Source of the DNA: Sphingobacterium faecium
GTDB taxonomy: Bacteria; Bacteroidota; Bacteroidia; Sphingobacteriales; Sphingobacteriaceae
Direction of reading: 5' to 3'
Assembly (NCBI RefSeq): GCF_003054045.1
Contig: NZ_QBKH01000004.1
Coordinates: 62,001-126,000, forward strand
DNA: 64,000 nt
Below, piece by piece: positions 9,291 to 17,559 of this stretch. The stretch's first letter is position 1. Each line of letters begins with the position of its first letter. The position numbers were made by a program, and so were the translations under genes. The notes beneath the pieces were generated by a model. The model searched no databases. It was not told the DNA's origin and worked only from the letters and a program-made list of their open reading frames with translations.

Positions 9291-12200
9291 GTGCCGATAT
9301 CCTCAAAAATAAGACTTTTACTTATACTGCTGACGTTAAGCTTTATCGTTACTGCTATTACTTTACAACAATCGATCTCGAGTAAAGATATTTTAAACTT
9401 TGAAACCGCAAATCTTGAATCAAAAATTCATGAAAAGGAAGACATAATTGAACATTTATTTGCTGATCCAATTGTTTTAAAAACGTTTAAAAATGCGGAA
9501 AAATATCCAGAGCAATCTTATGATATCCTTCAGAAATATGATACAGAGGAAGGGATAGCACTTTTTATATTTAAAAACCATGAATTATTATTGTGGAGTT
9601 CCAACCTATTCGTGCCACTAACAGATGGTGGATTGAAGAATACCATAAATTATATTACAACTAACGATCGTACATTTATTGTTAAAAAAAAGGAAATTGG
9701 TAATACAACGATTTTAGCATATGTGACTATCAAGAAGTATTTTAATATCAATAATGAATATTTCACAAAAGCATTTTCATCATTTATTTCTAAAAGTAAT
9801 AATATTGAAATTGCAGATTACAACGATAGTGGAAATATTAAAAATATCTATAGTAAGGACAAAACTTATCTATTTTCGATCAAATTAAAATCTGGACAGC
9901 TTCAGAATACATTTAGTGTATTAAAAACATTATCATGGATTCTCGCAGCTATCTGCTTTATAACCCTCATCCATAATATCGCCAATCTCTTGGTTAATAG
10001 TGGTCGAGTCATACTTGGAGTACTTTTATACTTTACAGCGCTTGTCACATTGCGCTATATTGATCTTAACTCTGATTGGCTCAGTATTCACGCTAATTTG
10101 GGTATTTTTAATCCCAAAAACTATGCTTATAACTATTTGTTTCCCAATATCTGGAGTTTACTGGTTACCGCATTTTTCATTTTTCTATTCACATTATTTT
10201 TATACAATATAAAAAGCAAATTTTTATTTGCTGAACATATCAAAACTAAATTTTCAAAGATAGGCTTTACAGTATTGTCCATACTGAGTATATATTTCTT
10301 TTTTACCCTGCTCTATAAGACTTTAGGCACCCTAATTACACATTCTACAACGACAGCTGTTGATTTTACTAAACTGGTTGAATTGAATACATTCACTTGG
10401 ATTGATCTTTTTATCATGTGCCTCAGTTTAATGACGCTAACGCTGTATATAGACATTGTTATTGCTACGATCAGAAAGCTAAAAATATCAGATACCGTAC
10501 TCATTAATATCCACCTGATTTGCCTTATCATATTTATCTTAGTGGGGACTGTCTCAAAAGAAAATAATGGCTTGGTCAATATTTTACTTGCTGTTATTAT
10601 ACTGATAAGATCTTTCAATTCCTTACTAAAATCAAAATTTAGATTAGCAACTCATATCATCGTTATCATTCTTTTATCTATCATTTGCTCCGTTTATCAT
10701 GGTCATTTTTTCAAAATGAAAAAAGTGGAGAATATGAAGCTTTTTATTAGTAATCTAGAATCGGAAGATGATATTAACGCAATTTCACTGTATACTGAGA
10801 TTGAAAAAGATATCTTGAATGATGAACAATTAAAACATTTATTTAAAATCAGTTTACCCAATACCAATACACAAACCATAAATGAATATATCGAACAAAA
10901 ATACCTTGGGGGATACCTTTCAAGATATGAATTTATGGGATTCTACTATAACAATAATAAAGAGCTTGCGCGTTATAAAAACAATAAAATAGATGAGTAC
11001 AGGGAAAAGGTGATTAAAAATTCATTAAAAATAAGTAATAACTTCTATCGATTGAACAGCGAGTTGGGAACACATGAGTATTTTTCCATTATTAATCTGC
11101 CTATTGATGCTCAAAATACAGTCTCTCTTTATCTCAATCTAAAAAATAGATCGTTCAACTATGCTTTGCCGTATCCAGAGATACTCGTTGATTCTAGATT
11201 AAATAATATCGAAGTCGAATCATTTAGTAATAGCTCTATAGCTCTCTATAAAGATGGAAATCTAGTCACGCAATACGGGAAATTCAATTATCCAAGCCAT
11301 GATAATATTTATCCTAAAAAAGTTGGTGAATATATTAACTTAGATAGTAAGGATAACTATTTTCATGTGATGTATAGACCTAATAGTCATACCACATTTT
11401 TAGTTAGTAATCCAAAAGAAACGACTTGGGAATATTTGGCGACAGCTTCATTTTTATTTTTAGTCATATTCATCTTCTTTTCATTCTACAGCGCCATCAC
11501 TTATGGCTCAAATATTTTGAAAAACAAATCTTTTAAAATCCGAAGTATTAAATACCATTATTTATTTTTAGTAAATAGTATACAGTATAGTTCTAGAATT
11601 CAAACCCTATTTATCTCTTCCATTATATTGGCGATCCTGATATCTGGTATTATATCCTTTGTCAGCATCAATATGCAGTTGTCATATAACAATACTTTGG
11701 AAAGAGAAAAGACTGTAGCGGATATTAGTAAAAGACTAGAGAGTATCATTAGCACCACTAATTCTGCTGAAGAAAGAGAGAATCGATTAATTTATTATTT
11801 GAAGTTATTATCGGAATCGCTATCAAAAGACTTTTCGCTTTACTCTAAATCGGGTCGTTTACTGTACAGTTCGCAACCTAAGATTTATGATTTAAATATC
11901 TTATCAACATTTATGAATCCAAGTGCGTTTCGAAAGCTATCGCTTTTAAAAAAATCGGAGACGATAGAAAAGGAAGGTGTGGGTGACTTTAGATATGAAT
12001 CAAGCTATGCAACGATTAGAGATGAGAATTATGCTACTATTGCTTACCTCGCTATTCCAAATTTTAATGCTCAAAAGGATGATAATTTAAATAAAAATCT
12101 TCTTTTAAATACGCTGATCAATATCTATTCATTGATTATTATTGGTTTTGGTTTTTATGCCGCATTTGTTGCTAATAAAATTACTGAACCATTGAGCTTA

Positions 12201-13034
12201 ATTAGTAAAAAATTGGCGCAAACAAACTTAGGACAACAGAATGAACCCTTATTTTGGCAACGAAATGATGAGATTGGTGGTCTTATAAAAGAGTATAATC
12301 TCATGATATTAAAACTGGAGGATTATGCTAATAAAATCAAAGATAATGAAAGGGAATCTACTTGGAGAGAAATGGCACAGCAGGTGGCTCATGAAATCAA
12401 AAATCCGCTAACTCCAATGAAACTCGGTATTCAACAACTGACCAAATCATACTATGACAATGATCCAAAGTTTGAAGAACGGTTTAAACGGATTTCAGCT
12501 TCATTTATTGAGCAAATCAATAGTTTGACACATATAGCTAAAGAATTTTCTGCTTTTGCGAAACTGCCAGATACTAAATATGAGAAGATCAATTTATTGG
12601 AAAAAATAAATAAATCAATCGGTGTTTATATACAGAATCCACAAGCTCAAATTAGATTAATGAACCAAACAAATGATGCCTATCTCTTTGTAGAAGGAGA
12701 TCGAGATCAAATGATGAGAACTTTTAATAATCTTCTAAAAAATGCTATTGAAGCAGGTTTTGGCAAGAGGAAAATAAAAATTGATATTAGTATTACTGAT
12801 GGGGATCGGGATGATTATATCATTAAAATAAAAGATAATGGATCAGGAATTCCTCAAGAGATGCGTTCTAAAATATTTGAGATTAATTTCACGACTAAGA
12901 GTTCTGGTACTGGGTTAGGATTGGTATTTGTTAAAAAAACAATTGAGGCAATGGGTGGAACAGTTCAATTTGAATCTATAGAGGATCATGGAACAACATT
13001 TCAAATTGCAATACCTAAATATAAGCATACCTAA
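9291..13034 (+). CDS. Large NtrY-like membrane sensor histidine kinase
   Basis: A 1247-residue kinase. The GTG start at 9291 puts a membrane helix (about residues 9-26) at the N-terminus. A long extracytoplasmic region and a block of about seven hydrophobic helices (roughly 210-470) follow. Then come a second periplasmic-type region, two more helices near 715-790, a further sensor region, a helix near 940-960 and a HAMP segment (ITEPLSLISKKL). The HisKA box MAQQVAHEIKNPLTPMKL, with the phosphorylated His, is of the NtrY type. The HATPase has NNLLKNAIEAG, DNGSGIP and GTGLGLVF. No response regulator is next to it, so its partner must be elsewhere. The stimulus is unknown. Confidence 0.85.
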   Translation: MPISSKIRLLLILLTLSFIVTAITLQQSISSKDILNFETANLESKIHEKEDIIEHLFADPIVLKTFKNAEKYPEQSYDILQKYDTEEGIALFIFKNHELLLWSSNLFVPLTDGGLKNTINYITTNDRTFIVKKKEIGNTTILAYVTIKKYFNINNEYFTKAFSSFISKSNNIEIADYNDSGNIKNIYSKDKTYLFSIKLKSGQLQNTFSVLKTLSWILAAICFITLIHNIANLLVNSGRVILGVLLYFTALVTLRYIDLNSDWLSIHANLGIFNPKNYAYNYLFPNIWSLLVTAFFIFLFTLFLYNIKSKFLFAEHIKTKFSKIGFTVLSILSIYFFFTLLYKTLGTLITHSTTTAVDFTKLVELNTFTWIDLFIMCLSLMTLTLYIDIVIATIRKLKISDTVLINIHLICLIIFILVGTVSKENNGLVNILLAVIILIRSFNSLLKSKFRLATHIIVIILLSIICSVYHGHFFKMKKVENMKLFISNLESEDDINAISLYTEIEKDILNDEQLKHLFKISLPNTNTQTINEYIEQKYLGGYLSRYEFMGFYYNNNKELARYKNNKIDEYREKVIKNSLKISNNFYRLNSELGTHEYFSIINLPIDAQNTVSLYLNLKNRSFNYALPYPEILVDSRLNNIEVESFSNSSIALYKDGNLVTQYGKFNYPSHDNIYPKKVGEYINLDSKDNYFHVMYRPNSHTTFLVSNPKETTWEYLATASFLFLVIFIFFSFYSAITYGSNILKNKSFKIRSIKYHYLFLVNSIQYSSRIQTLFISSIILAILISGIISFVSINMQLSYNNTLEREKTVADISKRLESIISTTNSAEERENRLIYYLKLLSESLSKDFSLYSKSGRLLYSSQPKIYDLNILSTFMNPSAFRKLSLLKKSETIEKEGVGDFRYESSYATIRDENYATIAYLAIPNFNAQKDDNLNKNLLLNTLINIYSLIIIGFGFYAAFVANKITEPLSLISKKLAQTNLGQQNEPLFWQRNDEIGGLIKEYNLMILKLEDYANKIKDNERESTWREMAQQVAHEIKNPLTPMKLGIQQLTKSYYDNDPKFEERFKRISASFIEQINSLTHIAKEFSAFAKLPDTKYEKINLLEKINKSIGVYIQNPQAQIRLMNQTNDAYLFVEGDRDQMMRTFNNLLKNAIEAGFGKRKIKIDISITDGDRDDYIIKIKDNGSGIPQEMRSKIFEINFTTKSSGTGLGLVFVKKTIEAMGGTVQFESIEDHGTTFQIAIPKYKHT

Positions 13035-13083
13035 GAAAAGAATTAAATGGATGAAGTAGCTATTGTCATTCACATAAGCCCAT

Positions 13084-13139
13084 TCTTAAGAAACAAAAGA
13101 GGAGCTCAAATACATGAGCTCCTCTTTTGTTTCTTAAGA
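13084..13139. terminator. Bidirectional terminator with 25-bp arms
   Basis: The arms 13084-13108 and 13115-13139 pair perfectly around a 6-nt loop. It lies between two convergent genes (stop codons at 13034 and 13182), with A-rich left and T-rich right flanks inside the stem. Confidence 0.85.
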
Positions 13140-13181
13140 TACCATCAAGGTAAATACTTGGATGGTATCTTTATTTTTGAC

Positions 13182-14108
13182 CTATTTTAAGACCACTGTA
13201 GACCTTCCCATGATAGCATTGTCTGAATATAATAGAACCGTATAAGCTCCCTTTACAAACTTCTTATCATCGTTCCAATACAAAGAATATTCCTCTCCGT
13301 GATTAGTAAATTCTAGATTATGCTTAAAGGTATATTGAAGTTTCTCACCATGTGCATAAAAGGTGTTATCCTCATGATTAACAATTAAATTTCCTTGTGG
13401 ATCTATAACACGGATAAAAACATCTTTATTTCCAACTTTTGCAAGCGTATTATCTGCAATTGTAAAATTGATGCTTAACTTATCTACTCTTTTCGCCCGT
13501 TCTTCTACTTCTACTTTATTATTTCGCTTTTCTTGAAGTCCGGATACTGCTATATTAGATACCTTTAAAGCCGCAGCTAAATTAACTTTTGAGGCCAAAT
13601 TGTTATTTGAACTTTCTAGATTTGTAATTTTAGTTGAAGAGGCAGATACTTCTTTTTGTAATAAACTGTTCTTTTCGGCTAAAATCTTATTTTCTTGGAT
13701 CAAGCGATTAACATCTAAAGTGAAATAGGCAACATCGCTTTTGAGTGATGTAATTGTTGACTGTGCATAATCAATATCAGATTGAGACAATTCTTTTCTA
13801 GATAATTTGGCCCTTAAATCAACAATTTTATTTCTTGCATCTTGTTCTTTTGCAATTAAAGGTGGAGATAATTGAACATTTTCAATTTTCATCTTATCTA
13901 ACTCTGCTTCGATACGATCAATTTCAACCTCAAGATTTTCCTTTTCAACGGTTAGTGCGTACACCTTTTCTCCTGAAGATTTAAACTTAACATAGAAATA
14001 GACGTTGGTAACAATAAGCGCAGCTATTGCTATTATAAAAAAATAAACTTTTGAGGTATTTTTCTTTATTTCTTCCTGCTTATTTCCCTTTACTAATTCA
14101 GTTTCCAT
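13182..14108 (-). CDS. Membrane-anchored coiled-coil protein of unknown function
   Basis: About 308 residues from the ATG at 14108. A GTG at 14171 would add 21 residues, but the ATG gives a short cytoplasmic tail before a single membrane helix (VYFFIIAIAALIVTNVYFYV). A long heptad-rich coiled coil follows (about residues 45-200 of the short form: EKENLEVEIDRIEAELDKM and so on). A C-terminal beta-rich domain of about 110 residues ends VLLYSDNAIMGRSTVVLK. The topology suggests the coiled coil projects into the periplasm as a spacer. I recognise no named family. It is monocistronic, facing the histidine-kinase gene across a shared terminator. Confidence 0.65.
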   Translation of the reverse strand: METELVKGNKQEEIKKNTSKVYFFIIAIAALIVTNVYFYVKFKSSGEKVYALTVEKENLEVEIDRIEAELDKMKIENVQLSPPLIAKEQDARNKIVDLRAKLSRKELSQSDIDYAQSTITSLKSDVAYFTLDVNRLIQENKILAEKNSLLQKEVSASSTKITNLESSNNNLASKVNLAAALKVSNIAVSGLQEKRNNKVEVEERAKRVDKLSINFTIADNTLAKVGNKDVFIRVIDPQGNLIVNHEDNTFYAHGEKLQYTFKHNLEFTNHGEEYSLYWNDDKKFVKGAYTVLLYSDNAIMGRSTVVLK

Positions 14109-14280
14109 TACACTTGAATTCCATTTTTTAATAGACTTATTGTATCGTCTTGTAGATACAAGTTGTACCACAAAAATTATTCCAATTTCAAATTATAAAC
14201 ATATTAAAAAATAATATACACTTGAACCATAATTATTGAACCCGATCATAAACATGACAGATTAAATTAGGAAATTATCT

Positions 14281-14808
14281 TTACTTCCTCATTATATTTA
14301 AATCTGTGATAACCAAATCTTTGATAAATGATTGCAAATCATGTATTGGCTGATCTTGAGTTGTGCGATCTTCTATTCCAAATTCCATTGTAATTAGGCT
14401 TTCAACTGTCTCAGCATTTCTGTCATTAACTTTGACAACAGTGTGTCCAAATTTAATGTTTTCTTTATTCAGGTGTAGCAGACTTAGTTGCTCTTCATCA
14501 ATATCAATTATAACTCCCTTTTCTAACTGTCCCTTACCACAAAATTCGATTTCTATTCCCACTTCAGCAAAAGTAAGTCTGACAAATTCACGGATTGTCA
14601 TATGAGGCTCGGTCGCAATGACATCATGTATATCACTATCCTGCTGAGAAATTGGTTTAAAATCCTCCAAACGCAGATGAAATTCTAAATCGTCTACATA
14701 AAGTCGATTTTCTAAACCTAGAGCAATTAGAATAACATCTCTTACTATGTTGTGAATAATACATATTTCAGCTGAAGGACTATTGTTATTATTAAAAAAC
14801 ATATTCAA
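14281..14808 (-). CDS. Stand-alone C-terminal part of a GDP-mannose 4,6-dehydratase-like protein, catalytic half absent
   Basis: A 175-residue intact ORF. It follows the C-terminal half of GDP-mannose 4,6-dehydratase (GMD) in order: NNNNSPSAE (GMD: NHESPRRGE), IALGLENRLYVDDL (GMD: IAQGLESCLYLGNM), IATEPHMTIREFVRLTFAEVG (GMD: [21 protein letters not shown]), an EKGV segment, TVESLI and a C-terminal LQSFIKDLVITDL. The Rossmann nucleotide-binding region and the YxxxK catalytic pair would lie upstream and are absent. The RDWGHAKD substrate motif is replaced by LRLEDFKP. It is therefore unlikely to be an active dehydratase. The comparison is from memory of the family. It could be a repurposed sugar-nucleotide-binding domain or a decaying gene, although the frame is clean. 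Confidence 0.6.
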   Translation of the reverse strand: MNMFFNNNNSPSAEICIIHNIVRDVILIALGLENRLYVDDLEFHLRLEDFKPISQQDSDIHDVIATEPHMTIREFVRLTFAEVGIEIEFCGKGQLEKGVIIDIDEEQLSLLHLNKENIKFGHTVVKVNDRNAETVESLITMEFGIEDRTTQDQPIHDLQSFIKDLVITDLNIMRK

Positions 14809-14874
14809 ATATAATATTTCAAAAAAATAAAGCTATAGTTTCCTATAGCTTTAACCGTTTATAAAGTATATATT

Positions 14875-15432
14875 TTAATTCACTCTAGAAAAAGTAAATA
14901 CTAAGTAAGCTTCACCACTAGAAATAGTTACCGGCATACGCATCACCAATTTATTCGCATCGGAATAAGATAAATCCAAACGGTAACCTGTGATCACATT
15001 TTTAGCTTTATCTCCCGCATATATTTTTTTGAATTGGAATTGTGGTTCTCCATTATTTTTACCAGGATTGTAGATTGACCAAACAATATCTCTGGAAGCT
15101 CCTGGAGCACATAATTTACCATCTGCAGAGAAAGAAATATTTCCTTTACCATTACTTGGTAAAACCCAAGTACTACCTATAAAACACTCCGGTGGAGCCT
15201 CTTCAAACACACTTTTGATGGTATAAGAAGCAGGTAAATTTTCACGGTCAATAGTGTTTAATATCCAAGTTCCTTTGACAGCACCTTTCCAGTCTGAAGC
15301 ACTAGGACCTGAAGACATTGCAGTAGATGAAGAACTAGATGTTGCTCCTTTTGGCTGCATACTACAAGCCGAAAAAACAAACAAACTCAGCATAAGAGTT
15401 GTGATAGATAAAAGAACTCGATTCATATTCAT
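14875..15432 (-). CDS. Lipocalin-like lipoprotein
   Basis: A 185-residue envelope protein. Residues 1-23 are a signal peptide ending in a lipobox with Cys23 (VFSAC), followed by a Ser-rich linker (about residues 28-45). The domain begins KGTWILNTIDRENLPAS, the usual start of small Bacteroidota lipocalin-like proteins, and ends EAYLVFTFSRV. A Cys pair (in PPECFIGS and KLCAPG) could form a disulfide. Ligand and function are unknown. The gene is divergent from the small membrane protein at 15483, with only 50 nt between them. Confidence 0.65.
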   Translation of the reverse strand: MNMNRVLLSITTLMLSLFVFSACSMQPKGATSSSSSTAMSSGPSASDWKGAVKGTWILNTIDRENLPASYTIKSVFEEAPPECFIGSTWVLPSNGKGNISFSADGKLCAPGASRDIVWSIYNPGKNNGEPQFQFKKIYAGDKAKNVITGYRLDLSYSDANKLVMRMPVTISSGEAYLVFTFSRVN

Positions 15433-15453
15433 TAATTTTATAGTTACTTATTG

Positions 15454-15461
15454 TATTTTTG
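15454..15461 (+). promoter_or_regulatory. Possible promoter -7 element in the 15.45-kb divergent gap
   Basis: TATTTTTG matches TAnnTTTG and sits 21 nt before the ATG at 15483. No -33 element is evident, so this is a weak call. Confidence 0.35.
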
Positions 15462-15482
15462 CTGTAAATATAACAACAAATC

Positions 15483-15815
15483 ATGATGGAGACATCCAAA
15501 AATCATACCATTAGTAAGATTGTAGCAAAATCACTATTACGTATCTTCGTTTTGCTTTTAGCTCTTGCGTCTGTTCCTATCTTGTCAAATAAGGGAGCTC
15601 AATCTAGTTTAGATGCTAAACATGTTGCTTTTCCTAATGAAATGGCCATAGTCGCGCCAGCGTTACTTTTTATAATTTTTGTAGTATTACTAGTCGTGAT
15701 GCTAAAAAATAAATATTTAAGAGTAGATATTAATTGGCAATTTTCTTTATGTACGATATTTCTACTTATCTACTTAATTCTTTTATACTCGCGTATATAC
15801 CCATTAATAGCTTAA
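15483..15815 (+). CDS. Small membrane protein of unknown function
   Basis: A 110-residue protein with three hydrophobic segments (about residues 16-34, 53-74 and 85-106) and a basic N-terminus (SKNHTISKIVAKSLLR). Two adjacent ATG codons (15483 and 15486) can both serve as start. No family was recognised. It precedes a flippase-like gene by 80 nt on the same strand, so it may be cotranscribed with it, but nothing ties their functions together. Confidence 0.6.
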   Translation: MMETSKNHTISKIVAKSLLRIFVLLLALASVPILSNKGAQSSLDAKHVAFPNEMAIVAPALLFIIFVVLLVVMLKNKYLRVDINWQFSLCTIFLLIYLILLYSRIYPLIA

Positions 15816-15895
15816 TACAAATAAGAAGATAAGTTTAATCAAATTAATATCTTTGAAAACTAATTTAGAAAGTCATTACGTAGACTTCATATCTA

Positions 15896-16807
15896 ATGAA
15901 TAAAAAATTACTCTGGAAAATAATTAAGAATGTCCTTAAAGTCGTGGTTACTATTGCTGCACTTTATTGGGTATTTAGTAAGGTTTCTATCGATGACTTA
16001 AAAGATGCTGTAGTCAATTCTAATCCATTTTTTCTGCTCCTCGCATTCTTAGCTTACGGAACCTCAATTTTGATATCTTCTTCTCGTTTACTTAGTTTTC
16101 TTAAAGCAATCGGGCTGAATGTATCAGAAAGATATAACTTCAAACTCTATCAACTAGGATTGTTTTATAACCTGTTTTTACCTGGCGGTGTCGGAGGTGA
16201 CGGATATAAAATATATTTCCTTCGCAAAAAATATAATATTAAAGGTCGAAAATTGTTAGGAGCATTATTCTTTGATCGTTTAAGCGGTCTTTGGGCTTTA
16301 TGTCTTATTATTGCGGCATTGGTTATTTTTATGCCACAGTTAAAAATCCCTAACTATTTAACTATTTTAGGGTTCTGCGCAGGCACCATACTCTATTATT
16401 TTATTGTTGGCAAATTTTTTCCTGACTTTAAATCAAATTTTATTAAAACGCATTTTAAAGCTATAGGTGTCCAGTCCATGCAAGTACTTTCTGCCATCAT
16501 GATTTTATATGCATTGGGATTTGAAGGTAAATTTTCACCCTATTTGTTCCTTTTTCTTGCTTCTTCTTTAGTCGCTATCATCCCATTCTCTGTTGGAGGA
16601 TTAGGCATGAGGGAGTTGGTCTATATGTGGGGAGCGAATTTCTTTCATCTTGATTCACATTTAGCCGTTTTGATTAGTCTATTATTTTATATTATATCAG
16701 CAATTATGGCCTTCACAGGTTCATATTATATTTTTCATCCCTCAGCTTTAGGAACTGATAAACTACCATCTGTCAAAGAGATAGAAGAATCTCAAACTGA
16801 AGATTAA
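15896..16807 (+). CDS. Lysylphosphatidylglycerol synthase TM region / UPF0104 flippase-like membrane protein
   Basis: A 303-residue polytopic protein with about seven to eight helices. It has the conserved UPF0104/AglD-type block LFLPGGVGGDGYK near residues 95-107 and the later block PFSVGGLGMRE near residues 228-238. Family members move or modify lipid-linked substrates in the membrane, and the precise substrate is not predictable. The SDR gene starts 12 nt downstream, suggesting one operon. A second paralogue lies at 24.4-25.4 kb, paired with a glycosyltransferase. Confidence 0.8.
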   Translation: MNKKLLWKIIKNVLKVVVTIAALYWVFSKVSIDDLKDAVVNSNPFFLLLAFLAYGTSILISSSRLLSFLKAIGLNVSERYNFKLYQLGLFYNLFLPGGVGGDGYKIYFLRKKYNIKGRKLLGALFFDRLSGLWALCLIIAALVIFMPQLKIPNYLTILGFCAGTILYYFIVGKFFPDFKSNFIKTHFKAIGVQSMQVLSAIMILYALGFEGKFSPYLFLFLASSLVAIIPFSVGGLGMRELVYMWGANFFHLDSHLAVLISLLFYIISAIMAFTGSYYIFHPSALGTDKLPSVKEIEESQTED

Positions 16808-16819
16808 ATAAAAAAATTT

Positions 16820-17527
16820 ATGGCAAATATTGTAATAACAGGAGTAAGCAGTGGTATTGGATTTGAAGCAGTATTGGATCTTACAGCTAAAAAAGAAAAC
16901 AATGTCATCGCCCTAGCTCGATCGGCAGATAAATTAAAACGGTTGCACGAGATTGCATCAGATTTAAATTTTGATGGTGGCAATTTATACCCTGCGCAAT
17001 TCGATATCGTATTTGATGATTACCAAACTTTAGTACCATTTATCAAATCAAAATTTGAACATGTAGACATTCTGATAAATAACGCAGGTATATTAATCAA
17101 TAAACCTTTTATGGATAGTTCATTGGAAGATATTGCATCTATGTTTCAAACAAATGTTTTAGCTCATGCTCAAATGATTCAAAACATCGTTCCTTTGATG
17201 CCTGAAGGTTCTCACATCCTTAATATTGGGAGTATGGGAGGATTTCAAGGCTCATCCAAATTCAAAGGTTTGGCAGCCTACTCTTCCAGCAAGGCTGCGT
17301 TGGCTGTATTAACAGAGTGTCTAGCTGAAGAATTTAAAACGAAGGGTATTCGAGTCAATTGTCTTGCACTGGGCTCTGCACAAACAGAGATGTTTGAAGC
17401 TGCTTTTCCTGGTGTGGAAGCTGGAAAATTGGCTTTTGAAATGGGTAGATATATTGCAGAATTTGCCCAAAATGGACACCAATACTATAATGGTAAAATT
17501 TTACCGGTGTCGTTGATGACTCCATAA
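16820..17527 (+). CDS. Short-chain dehydrogenase/reductase
   Basis: A 235-residue classical SDR. It has the nucleotide-binding motif GVSSGIGFE at the N-terminus, the INNAGIL motif near residue 88 and the catalytic YSSSK tetrad segment near residue 153 with an upstream Ser (NIGSMGG). NAD(P)-dependent oxidoreduction is certain at family level, but the substrate is unknown. It is translated 12 nt after the flippase-like gene and ends at a hairpin shared with the convergent GH2 gene. Confidence 0.85.
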   Translation: MANIVITGVSSGIGFEAVLDLTAKKENNVIALARSADKLKRLHEIASDLNFDGGNLYPAQFDIVFDDYQTLVPFIKSKFEHVDILINNAGILINKPFMDSSLEDIASMFQTNVLAHAQMIQNIVPLMPEGSHILNIGSMGGFQGSSKFKGLAAYSSSKAALAVLTECLAEEFKTKGIRVNCLALGSAQTEMFEAAFPGVEAGKLAFEMGRYIAEFAQNGHQYYNGKILPVSLMTP

Positions 17528-17530
17528 CGT

Positions 17531-17559
17531 AATAAAAGGGCTCTTGAAGCCCTTTTATT
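17531..17559. terminator. Bidirectional terminator between SDR and GH2 genes
   Basis: Twelve-base-pair arms (17531-17542 with 17548-17559) enclose a 5-nt loop. The A- and T-rich outer arms serve both strands. The right arm overlaps the GH2 stop codon. Confidence 0.8.
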
